The notes: a model not told the origin generated them from the letters alone. A stretch of DNA of 64,000 bases from Glycine soja (GCF_004193775.1 NC_041021.1:36777718-36841717), one strand, 5' to 3'. Positions 49,088 through 62,566 are shown, numbered from the stretch's first letter. Program-made: numbers and translations.

Positions 49088-50288
49088 AAATGTGGTCGAA
49101 GCTCGCACACTCTTCAACATAATGCCCCACAAAAACCTCGTCACTTACAACGCCATGTTGTCCGCGTACCTCCGCTCTGGCATGCTTGACGAGGCTTCCC
49201 GCTTCTTCAACACCATGCCGGAGAGGAACGTTGTGTCTTGGACTGCAATGCTCAATGGTTTCTCCGATGCCGAGAGGATCGAAGATGCGAAGAAGGTGTT
49301 TGATGAATTGCCTGAGAGAAATATTGTTTCGTGGAACGCGATGGTGGTGGCGTTGGTTAGGAATGAGAATTTAGAGGAAGCGAGGATGGTTTTTGAGGAG
49401 ACTCCTTATAAGAATGTGGTTTCATGGAATGCTATGATCGCGGGGTATGTTGAGAAAGGGAGAATGGATGAGGCAAGAAAATTGTTTGAGAAGATGGAGT
49501 TTAGGAATATGGTTACTTGGACTAGCATGATATCTGGTTATTGTCGCGAGGGAAATTTGGAGGGGGCTTATTGTTTGTTTCGGGCCATGCCGGAGAAAAA
49601 TGTTGTTTCTTGGACTGCTATGATTGGTGGCTTTGCTTGGAATGGCTTTTATGAAAAGGCATTGTTGCTTTTTCTTGAGATGTTGAGAGTTTCTGATGCA
49701 AAGCCCAATGGTGAGACCTTTGTTTCTCTTGTTTATGCTTGTGGTGGTTTGGGTTTTTCTTGCATTGGCAAGTAGTTACATGCTCAGCTGATTGTTAACA
49801 GCTGGGGGATTGATGATTATGATGGTAGGTTGCGAAAAGGTCTTGTTAGGATGTACTCTGGGTTTGGTCTTATGGACTCTGCACACAATGTGTTTGAAGC
49901 TAATATGAAAGATTGTGATGATCAGTGTTTTAATTCCATGATAAATGGTTATGTTCAGGCCGGTTAGCTGGAAAGCGCTCAAGAGTTGTTTGACATGGTA
50001 CCTGTTTGGATCAAGGTTGCATCCACCAGCATGATTGCTGGCTATCTTAGTGCTAGCCAAGTACTAAAGTCTTGGAATTTGTGTAATGACATGTCTGATA
50101 GGGATTACATTGCGTGGATTGAGATGATTTATGGGTATGTGCAGAATGAGCTCATTGCTGAAGCCTTCTGCTTGTTTGTTGAGATGATGGCTCATGGTGT
50201 TTCTCCTATGAGTTCTACATATGTTGTTCTATTTGGAGCCATGGGTTCAGTTGCTTATCTTGACCAGGGGTGACATTTACATGGTATG

Positions 50289-51725
50289 TGTTCACTTTCC
50301 CTTATTATTCCTTTTTCTCCAATTTTTAACAAATATATTCAAGGGAAATGAAATACCGGCAAGCACACCAGATCGTCAAGTATTTAAAATTAAAACAGAG
50401 TGATCCGAGTATCGAACGCAGGGAACTTGCTTATTAGATATAATTTTATTCAGAAGTAAGGCATTGTTGGAATAAACATTTATCTTTGATGGTTAAAAAC
50501 ATAAATAAACTAATTCTATGGTAAAAACAGTAAATGCAAGTAAAAGTTGACAGCAATAGGTAAAAAGCGTTGGGTCTTTCTAACAAACAAGTTGATGCAT
50601 ATGAGAATATTTCTCTAATTAATCATGTTCTTGTGTTCCATGTTGTAGCCTAAAGTACTAAACCTCGATCCCTCGTAAGTTTAGACTAATTTAACCTAAG
50701 CTTCATCCGCAGATCCCTAATTTAAGACTAGGCTTAATTTAAACAACATTATCATCACAACATATTTAGAAAACCAAAACCCCACAATTCATCCCTGGTA
50801 ATGTAGTTATTTAGCCCTGCTTCTATCAAGTTCTACAGCAACAGTGCATTTCCCAATGCTAAAGTCACCTAACAATACACACAAATGGGTGATCAGACCA
50901 AGAGCATGCAAGAATTAAGCATTGAACACACAAAACACAATTAATTAGATATTAAAGCTAATTACATCAATTGTTCCTTAGAAATCCCCAACTAGGGTGT
51001 TTAGCCAGCCATACAAAGAAACCCTAACACAAATGAGATAGAGAGTACAAAATAATTGTTGCTTACACAAGAAAGGGGATCCCTCCTCCTCTTTTAAGCA
51101 CCTTACAATCACTCTAACACTCACTAATCTCTCTAAAATTGTAGAACCCTAGGCTTCTTTGCACAACTGCTCCTCTTTGTTGCCTCTGAGCCAAGTACTA
51201 CACTCTGGAAGTTTGTGGGGTCAATTTCGTACTTTGTGTTGTACAAGTCGTACCCTAATTCTGAGCAAAACAAACTTTAAATAGGCTCTGAAATCACGAT
51301 GTCGCGCTTAGCGCGAGTAAGTGGATTTGAGCTTATCACCAGTCATGTGTTGAGCATGGCTAAGGACAACCATCATGCTTAGAGAGCTAATCTTGTGCTT
51401 AGCGCGAGGCCTTGACTCTTGAGCTCTGCCAGATTCCTTTGTCAGACTAATCACGCTGAAGCTGCACTTAGCGCCAGATGTGCATTGAGCCCAAATGGTC
51501 CGCTGAGCACAACTACTTCTTTTGCACTTCAAGACTTAGCCTCATTTAAACCTGAAATTAAGCAATTTTTATCATTAAATCACATGGAAGATACTCTAAA
51601 GACATATTATTTAAACAAAACAAGATTTATATACAAATTCCTACAAAATAACCATAAATTGGGGAACTATACAAGTTTTAGAAAATGTTTTCTATACAAA
51701 ATGTAGTCATATAAGAAGACTAACA
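50289..51725 (-). repeat. 3' LTR of the element in the PPR pseudogene
   Basis: It has TG...CA ends and is next to a polypurine tract. It contains ccgagtatcgaacgcaggg and, at 51300-51510, several copies of the gcgcttagcgcg palindrome. Confidence 0.7.
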
Positions 51726-53696
51726 AACTCCCCCAAAATATAGTGGTAAATCAAAATGGTGTTTGTTTCACAAAAAAATCTAATCATATGAAATGAATAT
51801 CATGGAATGCTTCAATCAAATGCCCTTCACAAACATGCAACTTTTCAAAGATAGGAACGTATGCATTAGAGTCACAACTAAAAGAAGCTAGTAAGAATGG
51901 CAGAAATTAAGGAAGGATCATCGACCCAAGCCTCACAGTCATTGATTCACTCAAGCGCAAGTGTTTAGGCTCATTCCATCATAAACAACTAACACAAATC
52001 CTAACCTTTGCATTTCATCTCATACCATACAAAAATAAACACACAAAATGAATCCGAAGGACTTTCTAGGCTTGTAATGAGGTTGGGCTGCCAACAAATC
52101 ATGGTTTTTCTAGGTTTCAAAAGCTTAGATTCTAGGAAAGCATTCATCCATAGATAAACCTTTACTTTTCATTCATTCCCACCCCAATGTTTGCCTCTTT
52201 TTAAGCACTTAGCTTCATTTCATTGATTTGCAGCACACACACTTAAACACTTTTATTTGTACTTACAATTTTTTTTTTATATATACAGAAACAATGTGTA
52301 TATGCTGCTCTTCTTTGACCATTTTATTTCTTACCCAGTGTCTCCTCCAAATTTGGGACAAATTTGTTTTGACATATAACTCCCCCAAATTTGGGACAAA
52401 TTTGTCTTGAACCAAGCTTTTCTGTGGATGATGCTCTCCTACAACCTAAGACAAGGCAACAAGAGATAACATTGTATAGATTCAAGGTTCAATCAATCAA
52501 TCATTCAGCTCAAAACTGGGTGCAACGGATAATTAATTCAAGCACATGGTCAACTTTTTGGCTAAGTGGCTATCACAATCAAACATGGCTTTCATCATCC
52601 TCAATTTCATGCATTCAGTCCATACTTCAGAGATTCATGCAAAAATCAGAACTAAATGATAGTCATTTCTCTCAAAATTTAAGGATCACACTCTCATCGG
52701 GATACGGTCAATGCATTCCTTCACAATCAATCTGACAAACTGACTAACATTTTTATTCATACTACTAATCACATGTTCTTTCTCTTCAAATGGCTGCAAG
52801 CTTGATTAAAACAAAATCTAACATTCTAATCCACTCAATTCATACAATTCTCATTCAAATCAATCACAAACACCTCATTTCATAAGAAATCAAACCACTG
52901 AATATCATATTCAATCAGTTCATTGTTCAAACATGCTTTTGTACAAACAACTAAAACAACTAAAGTTTAAAAGACTAAAATTTAAATAACTGAAGCATAA
53001 AGACTAAAATTTAAATAACTGAAACATAAATCATAAACTAAATAAACTAATAAAAATAAATTGTTCAGAATGCAAGACAAGAAAATAAAAATCTTTTCAA
53101 TCCTCCTGTATGCGATCCTCAGCATGCTCGTTCAGATCCAACACCGGAGCAGCTAGTGGATCTTGAACAATGAGCTGCTCTGACTCCAATGCTAGAGCAG
53201 ATGGCTAGGAATCCTTAGGAACTGGTGTTGGTGATGCTGATGCTGGCTATTTCTAAGCAATCTCTGCATCTAGCTCTAGAATAAATGACTCAAGAGGGAT
53301 CAGCTCGTCCTCTGCTACTAGTGTAGGCTCCTCTGTGGGCTTAGGCTCTTGGGCTGCGGAGGTCCCACCCCCTCCAAAAGGAGAAGGCTAGACTCCTGAC
53401 CAAGCCACCTGAGTCAGGAACTCATCCACGCTCATAACAGACTGTAGGCCTGAGCTCTGTAAGCTCTACATGATGATCACCTAGCCTCTGTGCAGACTCT
53501 ATAGCATGGCAAATAAGGTTTCTAAAGTAAAAGATAAAGATCCTGAAGGAGCTGGAACTGAAATAGGAGCTGAAGTCAATGAAGATGGAGCAGATGAAGA
53601 TGAAATAGTAGTGGTAGAAGGAGTTGTAGAAGAGGGAATCTCAGAAGTGTAGGAAATGTTTTCTATACAAAAGTTAATCGTATAAAATGACTAATA
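50289..53696 (-). mobile_element. Decayed LTR retrotransposon inside the PPR pseudogene
   Basis: Target duplication is gtatg (50284-50288) and gtata (53697-53701). An LTR of about 1437 bp spans 50289-51725 (TGTTCAC ... ACTAACA). The minus strand just outside its inner end has a polypurine tract (ttttgggggagt), so this is the 3' LTR of a minus-strand element. At the other end only about 50 bp of the 5' LTR remain (53650-53696). The interior (51726-53650) has no intact gag or pol. A plausible coding scrap on the minus strand at about 53650-53150 is Ser/Pro-rich then acidic and full of stops. The LTR belongs to the same family as the solo LTR at 23020. Confidence 0.8.
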
Positions 53697-54256
53697 GTAT
53701 ACAGTTGAAGATAGTGTATGTATATGATTTGATTCTTGAGAACTCTCTTATTGCAATTTATGCAAAATGCGGGGAGATAGATGATGCATATAGGATATTC
53801 TCTAACATCACTTACCGGGACAAAATTTCTTGGAACACCATGATCATGGGCCTTTCAGATCATGGGATGGCCAACAAAGCTTTAAAAGTGTATGAAACTA
53901 TGCTTGAATTTGGAATTTACCCAGATGGCCTTACATTCCTTGGTGTCTTGACAGTATGTGCTCATGCGGGTCTTGTTGATAAAGGGTGGGAGTTATTTCT
54001 TGCCATGGTTAATGCTTATGCTATTCAACCTGGTTTGGAGCATTATGTTAGTATTATCAATCTTCTGGGCCGAGCAGGAAAGGTGAAGGAAGCTGAGGAG
54101 TTTGTCTTAAGGCTACCAGTTGAACCAAATCATGCCATTTAGGGAGCATTGATTGGAGTATGTGGGTTTAGTAAAACAAATGCAGATGTTGCTAGGCGTG
54201 CGGCCAAATGACTGTTTGAGTTGGAACCTTTAAATGCACCAGGCCATGTGGCCCTT

Positions 54257-55642
54257 TGTAATAGAAAGAGAAGGAGAAGGATTTGGGTTTAGCGCAAAAG
54301 GTACGCGCTTAGCAAGATTTGCAACTCTGATTGGTCTGCAACTTACGCTTAGCGGGACGTATGCCGACTTTGATGGAAGCTTGCTTGTGGGGCTTCTATG
54401 GAGGCTGGATCTTTGAGCTTCAATGAGGTCCTTTAATGGTGATTTTCCACCTTGGAGATGCAGCGGAAGACAAAGGAAAAGAGGTGAGAGGAGGCTCCAT
54501 CCACTAGGGAATAAGCCATGGAAGAAGGAGCTTCACCACCAAGATGAGCCTTAGATAAGAAGCTTGGAGAGGATGCTTCAATGGAGGAAAAGAAAAAGGG
54601 AGAGAAAGAGAGAGGGGGGAACACGAAATTGAAGGAAGAAAAAAGGGAGAGAAGTTAAACTTTGAGTTGTGTCTCACAAGACTCTCATTCATCAAAGTTA
54701 CAACAAGTGTTACACATGCTTCTATTTATAGACTAGATAGCTTCCTTGAGAAGCTTTCTTGAGAAAACTTCCTTGAGAAGCTTCTTTGAGAAAACTTCCT
54801 TGAGAAGCTAGAGCTTAGCTATACACACCCCTCTAATAACTAAGCTCACCTCCTTAAGAAGCTTCCTTGGGAAGATTCCTAAAGAAGCTAGAGCTTAGCT
54901 ACACACCCCCTATAATAGCTAAGCTCACCCCCATGCCAAAATACATGAAAAAAAAAAGTCCCTACTACAAAGACTACTCAAAATGCCATGAAATACAAGG
55001 CTAAAATCCTATACTACTAGAATGGCCAAAATACAAGGCCCAAAAGAAGGAAAAACATATTCTAATATTTACAAAGAAGAGTGGACCCAACCATGGCCCA
55101 TGGGCTCAGAAATCTACCTTGGGGTTCATGAGAACCCCAAGGCCTTCTTTAGCAGCTCTAGCTCAATCCTCTTGGAGTCTTCTATCCAATACCCTTGGAG
55201 GGTAGGATTGCATCAAGCTTAGCGAATTAAATGCCTCAAGATGCAGTAGTGGGGCGTGCTTAGCGAGATGGTCTCGCTTAGTGCAATTCCAAACCCGAGA
55301 AGGATTTGGGCTTAGCGGGTATGACCCGCTGGGCCCAATTAACATGAGGGTCCAGACAGAGAGGGAATTGCGCTTAGCGCACTGGTGCGCTTAGCGAGAT
55401 GACTCGCTTAGCCTAATTCCAAAAGATAAAATTCCAGAGAAGTTTTTAGGCTTAGCGCAACGGTTTCACTTAGCGAGACCCTTTTCAACCAATGGGTATA
55501 GGTTGACGCGCTTAGCTCGAGTGATAGCTTGCTCAACGCATGCATGATGATTCGCTTAGCGCACAGGACACGCTGAGTGAGTGGATGAGTGAAAAAAAAT
55601 TCTAAGTTATTTCTCATCCACAGCTTCAAAGAAGCTTTAACA
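54257..55642 (-). repeat. Tentative 3' LTR of the gypsy element
   Basis: The left border is fixed by the PPR pseudogene, which stops at 54256-54260. The right border is a guess from tttaaca/accccat at 55635-55648. It contains a cttgagaagcttc-type minisatellite (54726-54880) and many cgcttagcg motifs (54285-54365 and 55210-55580). Confidence 0.45.
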
Positions 55643-55837
55643 ACCCCATATGTCTATGCAAAACATGTTGTGACTTACTCAGGCAATCATAAACAAGTTG
55701 ATCCTAACTATATGCAATGATTAATGAAAAATAAAGAAAAAGATATGGGTTGCCTCCCAGGAAGTGCTTCTTTAACGTCACTAGCTTGACGTTTGTTACC
55801 TCATGGGTCTTGTAATTGCATGAGGATGGTCAACCTC

Positions 55838-57114
55838 TCAATGTTCCCACCATGGTACTGTTTTAATCTCTGACCATTTACTATCCATTTTTTTGTCTGG
55901 AGTTTCTAATTGAGGATCAAATAATTCCACAACTCCATATGGCTTGACATCCTTGATGATGAAGGGTCCTGACCATTTAGATTTTAGCTTACCCGGAAAC
56001 AATTTCAATCTTGAATTGAACAGCAACACTTGTTGTCCTGGCTTAAACTCCTTCTTGAGTAGCTTCTTGTCATGATAAGCCTTCACTTTTTCCTTTTACA
56101 ATCTCTTGAAGACTCATAAGCATTCAACCTCATCTCTTCTAGCTCCAAGAGTTGCAACTTCCTATTTTCACCTGATAAAGCCTCATCAAAATTAAGGAAT
56201 TTCAGGGCCCAGTATGCCTTGTGTTCCATTTCCACAAGCAAGGGACAGGATTTCCCATAAACCATTTGGAATGGCGATAAGCCTATGGGTGTTTTGAATG
56301 CAATTCTGTAAGCCCATAATGCATCATCCAGCTTGATTGACCAGTCTTTTCGCGTGGAAGCCACAGTTTTCTCCAAGATTTTCTTCAATTCCATGTTAGA
56401 AACTTCAACTTGACCATTTGTTTGTGGGTGATAAGGTGAGGGTACTTTGTGAGTGACATGATAGTGACCTAGCATCTTCTGCAGTTGGCTGTTGCAAAAA
56501 TGAGAGCCTCCATCACTTATTAGGACTCTAGGCACTCCAAAGCGAGCAAAAATATTCTTCTTTAAAAACTTCACCATTGTTTTAGCATCATTCTTCGGAG
56601 CTGCCACTGCTTCCGCCCACTTGGAGACATAATCCACAGCTACAATAATATATTCATTTCCAAAAGAAGGAGGAAGAGGACCTACAAAATCAATTCTCCA
56701 GCAATCAAAGATTTCTACTTCCATTATGTTATGTAAGGGCATTTCATTTCTTCTAGAGATTCCTCCCATCCTTTGACATTGATCACAATGAGTGGCATGT
56801 TCATGAGCGTCCTTGAAGAGTGTTGGCCAAAAGAATCCTGATTGTAGGACCTTGGTTGCTGTTTTGTCTCCACTATAATGTCCTCCACATGGTGAGTTAT
56901 GACAATGCCATGATATGTTCTTGGCTTCCTCCTTTGTTACATATCTTCTCAAAAGGTTATCAGCATCAATCTTGAACAAATGTGGATCATTCCAGATATA
57001 AAAGCGAGCATCATGTAGGAACTTCTTCCTCTGTTGCCAAGTCAAATCGTTGGGGATGATTCCAGCTGCCTTGAAGTTAGCCAAATCAACGAACCATGGC
57101 CTCCCATTTACCAT
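55838..57114 (-). pseudogene. Gypsy integrase and C-terminal domain
   Basis: The zinc-binding HHCC part (HCHNSPCGGHYSGDKTA ... HCDQCQRMGG) is followed by the catalytic triad: Asp in WRIDFVGPLPPS, Asp in ISDGGSHFCN and Glu in NGQVEVSN. The next frame (56086-55838, [20 protein letters not shown] then [11 protein letters not shown]) is the usual C-terminal module. It is separated by a frameshift near 56085. A stop also separates integrase from RNase H at about 57118. Confidence 0.9.
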
Positions 57115-57120
57115 AAACAG

Positions 57121-57651
57121 TTATTCATCAAGGAATTTGTCTCTTATTTCTAGCTCCTTCTGGGTCACTTCTTCATTGACTACTCTGGACAAGTGGTCAG
57201 CTACCAGATTTTCAGATCCTTTCTTGTACATGATAACTAGATCAAATTCTTGAAGTAACAAAATCCATCTGATCAATCGAGGCTTGGAATCAGCTTTATT
57301 TAGCAAATACTTCATGGCTGCATGATCAGTGTAGATTATCACTTTTGATCCCACCAAGTATGATCTAAAATTTTCCAAAACAATTGCGAGCATTTCCTTC
57401 TCTGTTGTAGCATAATTGATCTGAGCATCATTCAAAACCTTGCTAGCATAGTAAATCGCATGGAATACTCTGCCTTTTCTTTGGCCCAAGACAACACCTA
57501 CAACATAATCACTTGTGTCACACATTAGTTCAAATTCTTGACCCCAATTTGGTGCTGTAATCATAGGAGCAGACACTAGACTAGACTTTAGGGCATTGAA
57601 TGCTTTTAAACAGTCTTCATCAAATAAAAACATTGCATCCTTGTTAAGCAA
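57121..57651 (-). pseudogene. Gypsy RNase H domain
   Basis: Reads [30 protein letters not shown] and [13 protein letters not shown], with the acidic residues of the RNase H fold in place. It is preceded by the thumb region of reverse transcriptase with a stop near 57675 and followed by a stop before integrase. Confidence 0.9.
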
Positions 57652-57674
57652 ATTGCTGAGTGGTTTGGCAATCT

Positions 57675-58955
57675 TTCAAAAGTCCTTTATAAACCTCCTA
57701 TAGAACCCAACATGCCTTAAAAAGCTCCTTACTCCTTTGACATTGATAGGAGGGGGTAACTTCTCAATCACATTGATCTTTGCTTTATCGACTTTAATCC
57801 CCCCACAAAGATCTTGTGGCCTAATACAATACCTTCTTGGGCCATGAAATTATATTTTTCCCTATTAAGCACCAAGTTTGTCTCTTCACATCATTGCAAC
57901 ACTCTCTCTAAATTTGCTAGACAACAATCAAAGGATAAGCCAAAGATAGAGAAGTCATCCACGAAAATTTCAATACACTTCTCCACCATGTCAACAAAGA
58001 TTGTCATCATGCATCTTTGAAAAGTTGCAGGAGCATTACAAAGACCGAATGACATTCGCCTATAGGCAAACACACCAAAGGGACAAGTAAATGCTGTCTT
58101 TTCTTGGTCATTTGGATCTACAACAATTTGATTGTAGCCAGAATATCCATCTAAAAAGCAATAGAATGATTGTCCAGCTAGCCTTTTTAGCATTTGATCC
58201 ATAAAGGGAAGTGGGTAATGATCTTTTCTGGTGGCATCATTCAGCTTTCTATAGTCAATACACATCCTCCAGTCAGTGACAGTTCTTACGGGAATTAAAT
58301 CATTCTTCTCATTCCTTATCACCGTCATGCCTCCTTTCTTGGAAACCACTTGCACAGGACTAACCCAAGCACTATCCGAGATGGGATAAATGAGGCTTGC
58401 TTCTAACAGTTTAAGCACTTCCTTCCGCACATCTTCCTTCATAACTGGATTCAATCTTCTTTGTGGCTACCTTAGAGGCTTATAGTCAGCTTCCATGTTG
58501 ATCTTATGCATACAGTAAGAAGGGTTGATTCCTTTCAAGTCAGAAATGTGCCATCCAATAGCTGCTTTATGTTTCTTTAGAACTTCTACAAGCTGAGATT
58601 CTTCTTCCTTTCCCAGAGAATTGCTAATGATCATCGGATTGGGTTCATTTTCTACTAAAAATACATACTTTAAATGATCTGGAAGAGTCTTCAACTCTAC
58701 TTTAACCTTTTCAACTAGGCTATCCTTCTTTAACTCTTCAAAAACCATTCTTCTAGGAGGATTTTCTTCTACTCCCTCTAATTCTTCTAAACAAGTTTGC
58801 ACTTCTTTCTCTTCCTCTGTAGTCAGACACTCCATGTTGTTAGTCAGTGCTTTCTTCAGTGGTGATTGCAGCACCATAGCTCTAGCTACCATGTCTATCT
58901 CATGCTCCACCTTTTCTACTTTAAAACAGGCCTTGTGGTCACTTGGGTGTTTCAT
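57675..58955 (-). pseudogene. Gypsy reverse transcriptase and upstream linker
   Basis: The linker (MKHPSDHKACFKVEKVEHEI ...) leads into the RT core: CIDYRKLNDATRKDHYPLPF, GQSFYCFLDGYSGYNQI, PFGVFAYRRMSFGLCNAP and the catalytic box IFVDDFSIFG. A TAG at about 58464 stands where family members have Gln (KPLR-stop-PQRRLNPVM). The frame is lost after NLERVLQ (57891), though similarity continues (GIKVDKAKINVIEKLPPP). It is non-functional. Confidence 0.9.
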
Positions 58956-59978
58956 GTAACGACCCGCCTCGTCGCTACGATATCAATACTCTATTATGAG
59001 ATAATTTCAATTTTTATAAAAGAAATCCTTTAATTTTGCTTATGAAAATATAAGTAATTTTGTCACAACATACATTCACCAATCAACACGCCATTACTTA
59101 AGTGAATATACATAATTATATAGAAACAATAACTCGGTACACCTCATACACATAACGGAAATTAAAGTTGTTCATAAATATAATTAAAATCCAAGTTTTA
59201 CATCTTTGATTCAATAAAATAAAACTTGAAAACCAACTACGGAAGAGTCGACTACAAAACACGACTCTCTCCTAAAATAATGCCAACGTCATCACGTCGG
59301 CTCGGCGACTCCTCACCAGAATCTTACTCCCTGCACCCTGCCACTGTCATTCTGCTCCCACGAACAATGTTCACGATCATCACAGGTATCAACCACATGA
59401 TACAAAATTGCAAGGGTGAGTTCATTATAAAAAGAACCAATACCAATTCCAAATAACCACAATTAGCAAGAATTATAGGCAAACATTATGATTACACAAC
59501 ATTCATTATTCAACACTCACATCCAGCAATTATTCATCATCCACATTCAACAATTTCTCATCATCCATCCACGGATCCAATCAAGACTGCACAGAATGAT
59601 GCATGCACCTGACTCAACTCTCAGATGCAATGTGGTACGTATCAACAACAACTAAATCTCAGAAAATAGCCTACGAGTGTCCACACGACATCCCCACTTA
59701 GGGAACCATGCAGAGTTCGTCAAGACCACCTGGTTGTGCAAGTAGCAACCCCTCTCCCATAGGTGATCAGCCTGGGAGCCCAAAGGAGTTCCCTACCAGG
59801 TGACAAGCCCCCTCAGTACAAAGTACACTCTGCCACAATTACTCTATTTCCTGGTCGTATGAACTATGAACATGGCTGTAAGCAGTGCCAAAGACCATGG
59901 ACCAATTAAAGCGCCTAAACATCCCCTCAGAAATACTTAGATTCTTTAACCACGCTAGTCGCCCACGTCTAGGCCATC

Positions 59979-60255
59979 CGACAAGGTCAGTGCACTTACC
60001 CCCCATGACATACACTCCATACGATGTATGAACGTGGCCAAAAGCTAGTGCCAAAGACAAGGTCAGTGCACAGTGCCCCCCACGAACATACACAACATCC
60101 AACATATGAATGTGGAAAAAAGCTAGTGCCAAAGACAAAGTCAGTGCACAGTGCCCCCCACGAACATACACAACATCCAACATATGAACGTGGCCAAAAG
60201 CTAGTGCCAAAGACAAGGTTATTGCACAGTGTCCCCCATGAACATACACAACATA
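59979..60255. repeat. 78-bp tandem repeat, about 3.5 copies
   Basis: Landmark aa(c/t)gtgg at 60031, 60109 and 60187, exactly 78 bp apart, with a partial copy before. Because 78 is a multiple of three, it creates a repetitive ORF on both strands; these are not genes. Confidence 0.9.
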
Positions 60256-61654
60256 CACATGCCAATGCATATCCAACATCAATCAACATTCCATATCCAT
60301 ATCATTCTCAACATAGACATCATCTCGTCTCAATGATGTTATCAACAACAATAACAACCTCATTTCATATTCACATAATCATTAACAATAACATCAATTC
60401 ATGTTGACATAGTCTTATCAACAACGTCATCTCAAACCAATATCATCAAAATTATCAACATCACCACACATCGACTAAAATCATCATTAGCAACAGCAAC
60501 AATAAATTGCATTCCACACATGCATGTTACTTTCATGCCTGAGGTTCACACTCCTCAGGTCTTCAACCAACACAAGTCACATAAAGACAACAATTTCATT
60601 CATCACAATAAATATATATAATGCATTTCATTCGTCAAAAACATAGTTTTTCCTGAAAACCAGCATGCATATCAATAACAGTTATATCGCATACCATTAG
60701 TTAAAAACATAATTTTCTTGAAAGAAAAACCAGCATACAATAGGGATAGGCAGATATCCTCATAGCTAGGTTCCCTGACCCTAACTATGGTGTTAAAACG
60801 GTAAATTTTATAATAAACTCCCCTCACCTAGTGTGAGCTACCCGCGGGTTCCTCGTCACATCACTTGGATATTTCTCTTTCGTCCTTGCTCTTCGATTCC
60901 TCGCAAGCCTCTACCATGCCAAAACGAAGGAGACTTAATATGGATTTCAGAAAACAAAGCTAATAACAATGCTCTGGGTCAAACACCCACGTCACTACAT
61001 GAAAAGGCTGAGAGCATTTCGGGTTTTACAAAGGGACATCATTTGGAAATTACGACCACGCCAATGTGACTAGGGTTCAGTGTAGGTTATGGAAATAACA
61101 TGCATTTCATGAAAGGATAACGTTTACAAAGTCTCTTTGCTCTAGGGTTTTTCAAAGGAAGCGTAAAACATGCAATGGTGGTTCCAAAGTCAGAAAAGAT
61201 ACAAAGACAGGATGAAACTAACGAGAAACAAGCATAGAACCATGGTTACCTTGAAGGAAAACGAAATGTCAGATTAGGGTTTTGTTCTCTACCGAAACCG
61301 CGAGCCAAGTTGGAAGATTCCGCTTCGGTTGAAGGGTTCCTCTCGGTGTGGGATTTCAACGGAGAACAATAGCGGTTTGTGGTGGCTAATGGTGGTTATG
61401 GATGATGGAGAAAGAGCTTGGGTCATTGTAAATGGCTTCGGAAGAAAGAAAGGAGAAGAAATGGCGATTTTCCTAAGCTACACGAAAGCAAAGGCTGAAA
61501 TGCTCAAGTGAGAAATGCTCTCCGGAACAGAAACTTCGCGCACACTCCAGACATCTTCTCAAAGATCCCAATGATCAGATCATGACCAAGTGCCTTGTGA
61601 AGCTGCAAACCAAATTTCGAGAAGATCCAACGGTCAATGAAGGCTGAAAGGCGT

Positions 61655-61795
61655 TTTTACTGAGATAGCTTCATGTAGCTTCCTCAAGAAGCTTCATTAA
61701 GAGGCTTCCTCAAGAAGCTTCCTCGTGGCTTCTTTGAGAAGCTTTCTCAAGAGGCTTCTTTGAGAAGCTAACGCTTTACTACTAACACCCTTTTA
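61655..61795. repeat. Short minisatellite of cttcctcaagaagc type
   Basis: About seven imperfect units of roughly 20 bp. The same kind of repeat occurs at 54726-54880 in the tentative gypsy LTR, so two different LTRs carry it near one end. Confidence 0.75.
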
Positions 61796-61906
61796 ATAAC
61801 TAAACTCACCTCCTTGAAAATAATTACGGATAAAATAACACAACAAATATAATCAAGCATCAAACATAATTATTAATAATATATAGATATATACCAGGGT
61901 GTTACA

Positions 61907-62566
61907 CTTCATAGCTTCAAATAGATTAAATGTAACTTTTTGATCATCCACGCTTATTTCCATTTTACCTTTCCCCATATCCACCACACAATTGGTGGTT
62001 AACATGAAGGGACGACCCAAAATCAATGGAATGTTAGTGTCCTCTTCAATGTCCATGACAACAAAATCTGTAGGGAAGGTGAATTGTTGCACCTTAACCA
62101 AAACATCTTCAATTACACCATAAGACCTTGTGATAGAACGATCTGCCAACTGCAATGTCATTCTTGTTGGCATAATTTCCAACTCTCCAATTCTCCTACA
62201 CATGGAGAGAGACATCAAATTTATACTGGCTCCCAAATCAATGAGAGCTTTTCCAACTGACACTGCACCAATAGAGCAAGGGATTGTGACACTCCCTGGA
62301 TCCTTGTATTTAGGTGGGAGGATTCTTTGAATCACAACACTACAGTTTCCTTCCACCACAATATTATCCCTGTGGATATATTTGCTCTTCTTGGTCAACA
62401 TATCCTTTAGAAACTTGCAATAAAGTGGCATTTGTTGTAGGGCTTCTCCAAATGGGATAGTTATCTCCAATTTCTTGAAGATATCAAGAAAATGAGCAAA
62501 GTGTCGCTCCTTGTCTTTCTTAGACGATACCAAAGGATATGGTACTCTTCCTTGAGCATGGGACAA
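61907..62566 (-). pseudogene. Gypsy protease region
   Basis: Reads VTIPCSIGAVSVGKALIDLG then ASINLM, the plant Athila/Tat protease site (DLGAS in place of DSGAT), followed by TRMTLQLADRSI and NIPLILGRPFM. It is preceded by RVPYPLVSSKKDKERHFAHF. It ends at FEAMK, where the nested element interrupts the frame. Confidence 0.88.

Larger units (their letters stand above)
49088..54260 (+). pseudogene. Decayed second copy of the PPR gene, split by a retrotransposon
   Basis: 49088-50288 and 53702-54260 align closely with the PPR gene at 33012-34765. The copy begins at VVEARTLFN, lacking about 130 N-terminal codons. It carries in-frame stops after CIGK (49773), in the AG-stop-LESA stretch (about 49966), after DQG (50271), in NHAI-stop-GAL (about 54139) and in AAK-stop-LFE (about 54208). 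It is split by a 3.4-kb LTR element at 50289-53696. It ends at GHVALCN, where the next retroelement begins. It is clearly not functional. Confidence 0.93.
58955..61906. mobile_element. Nested 2.95-kb LTR-like element (probably a solo LTR)
   Basis: It starts TGTAACGACCC and ends GGTGTTACA. Flanks are tttca (58950-58954) and cttca (61907-61911), 4 of 5 matching. Removing it rejoins the gypsy reading frame as NLFEAMK-HPSDHK. It has no gag or pol, no primer-binding site and no internal LTR boundary that I can see, so a solo LTR of a large-LTR family fits best. It contains 78-bp tandem repeats and a short minisatellite. Confidence 0.75.

Noticed and set aside
50400..50430. tRNA-like box B text (cgagtatcgaacgcagg) in the LTR
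   Set aside because: No matching box A or cloverleaf can be drawn, and the same text recurs in the other LTR of the family, so it is an LTR feature rather than a tRNA gene.
59839..60407. Repetitive ORFs on both strands in the nested element
   Set aside because: A 78-bp repeat (26 codons) keeps all frames in phase. No coding signal apart from that.
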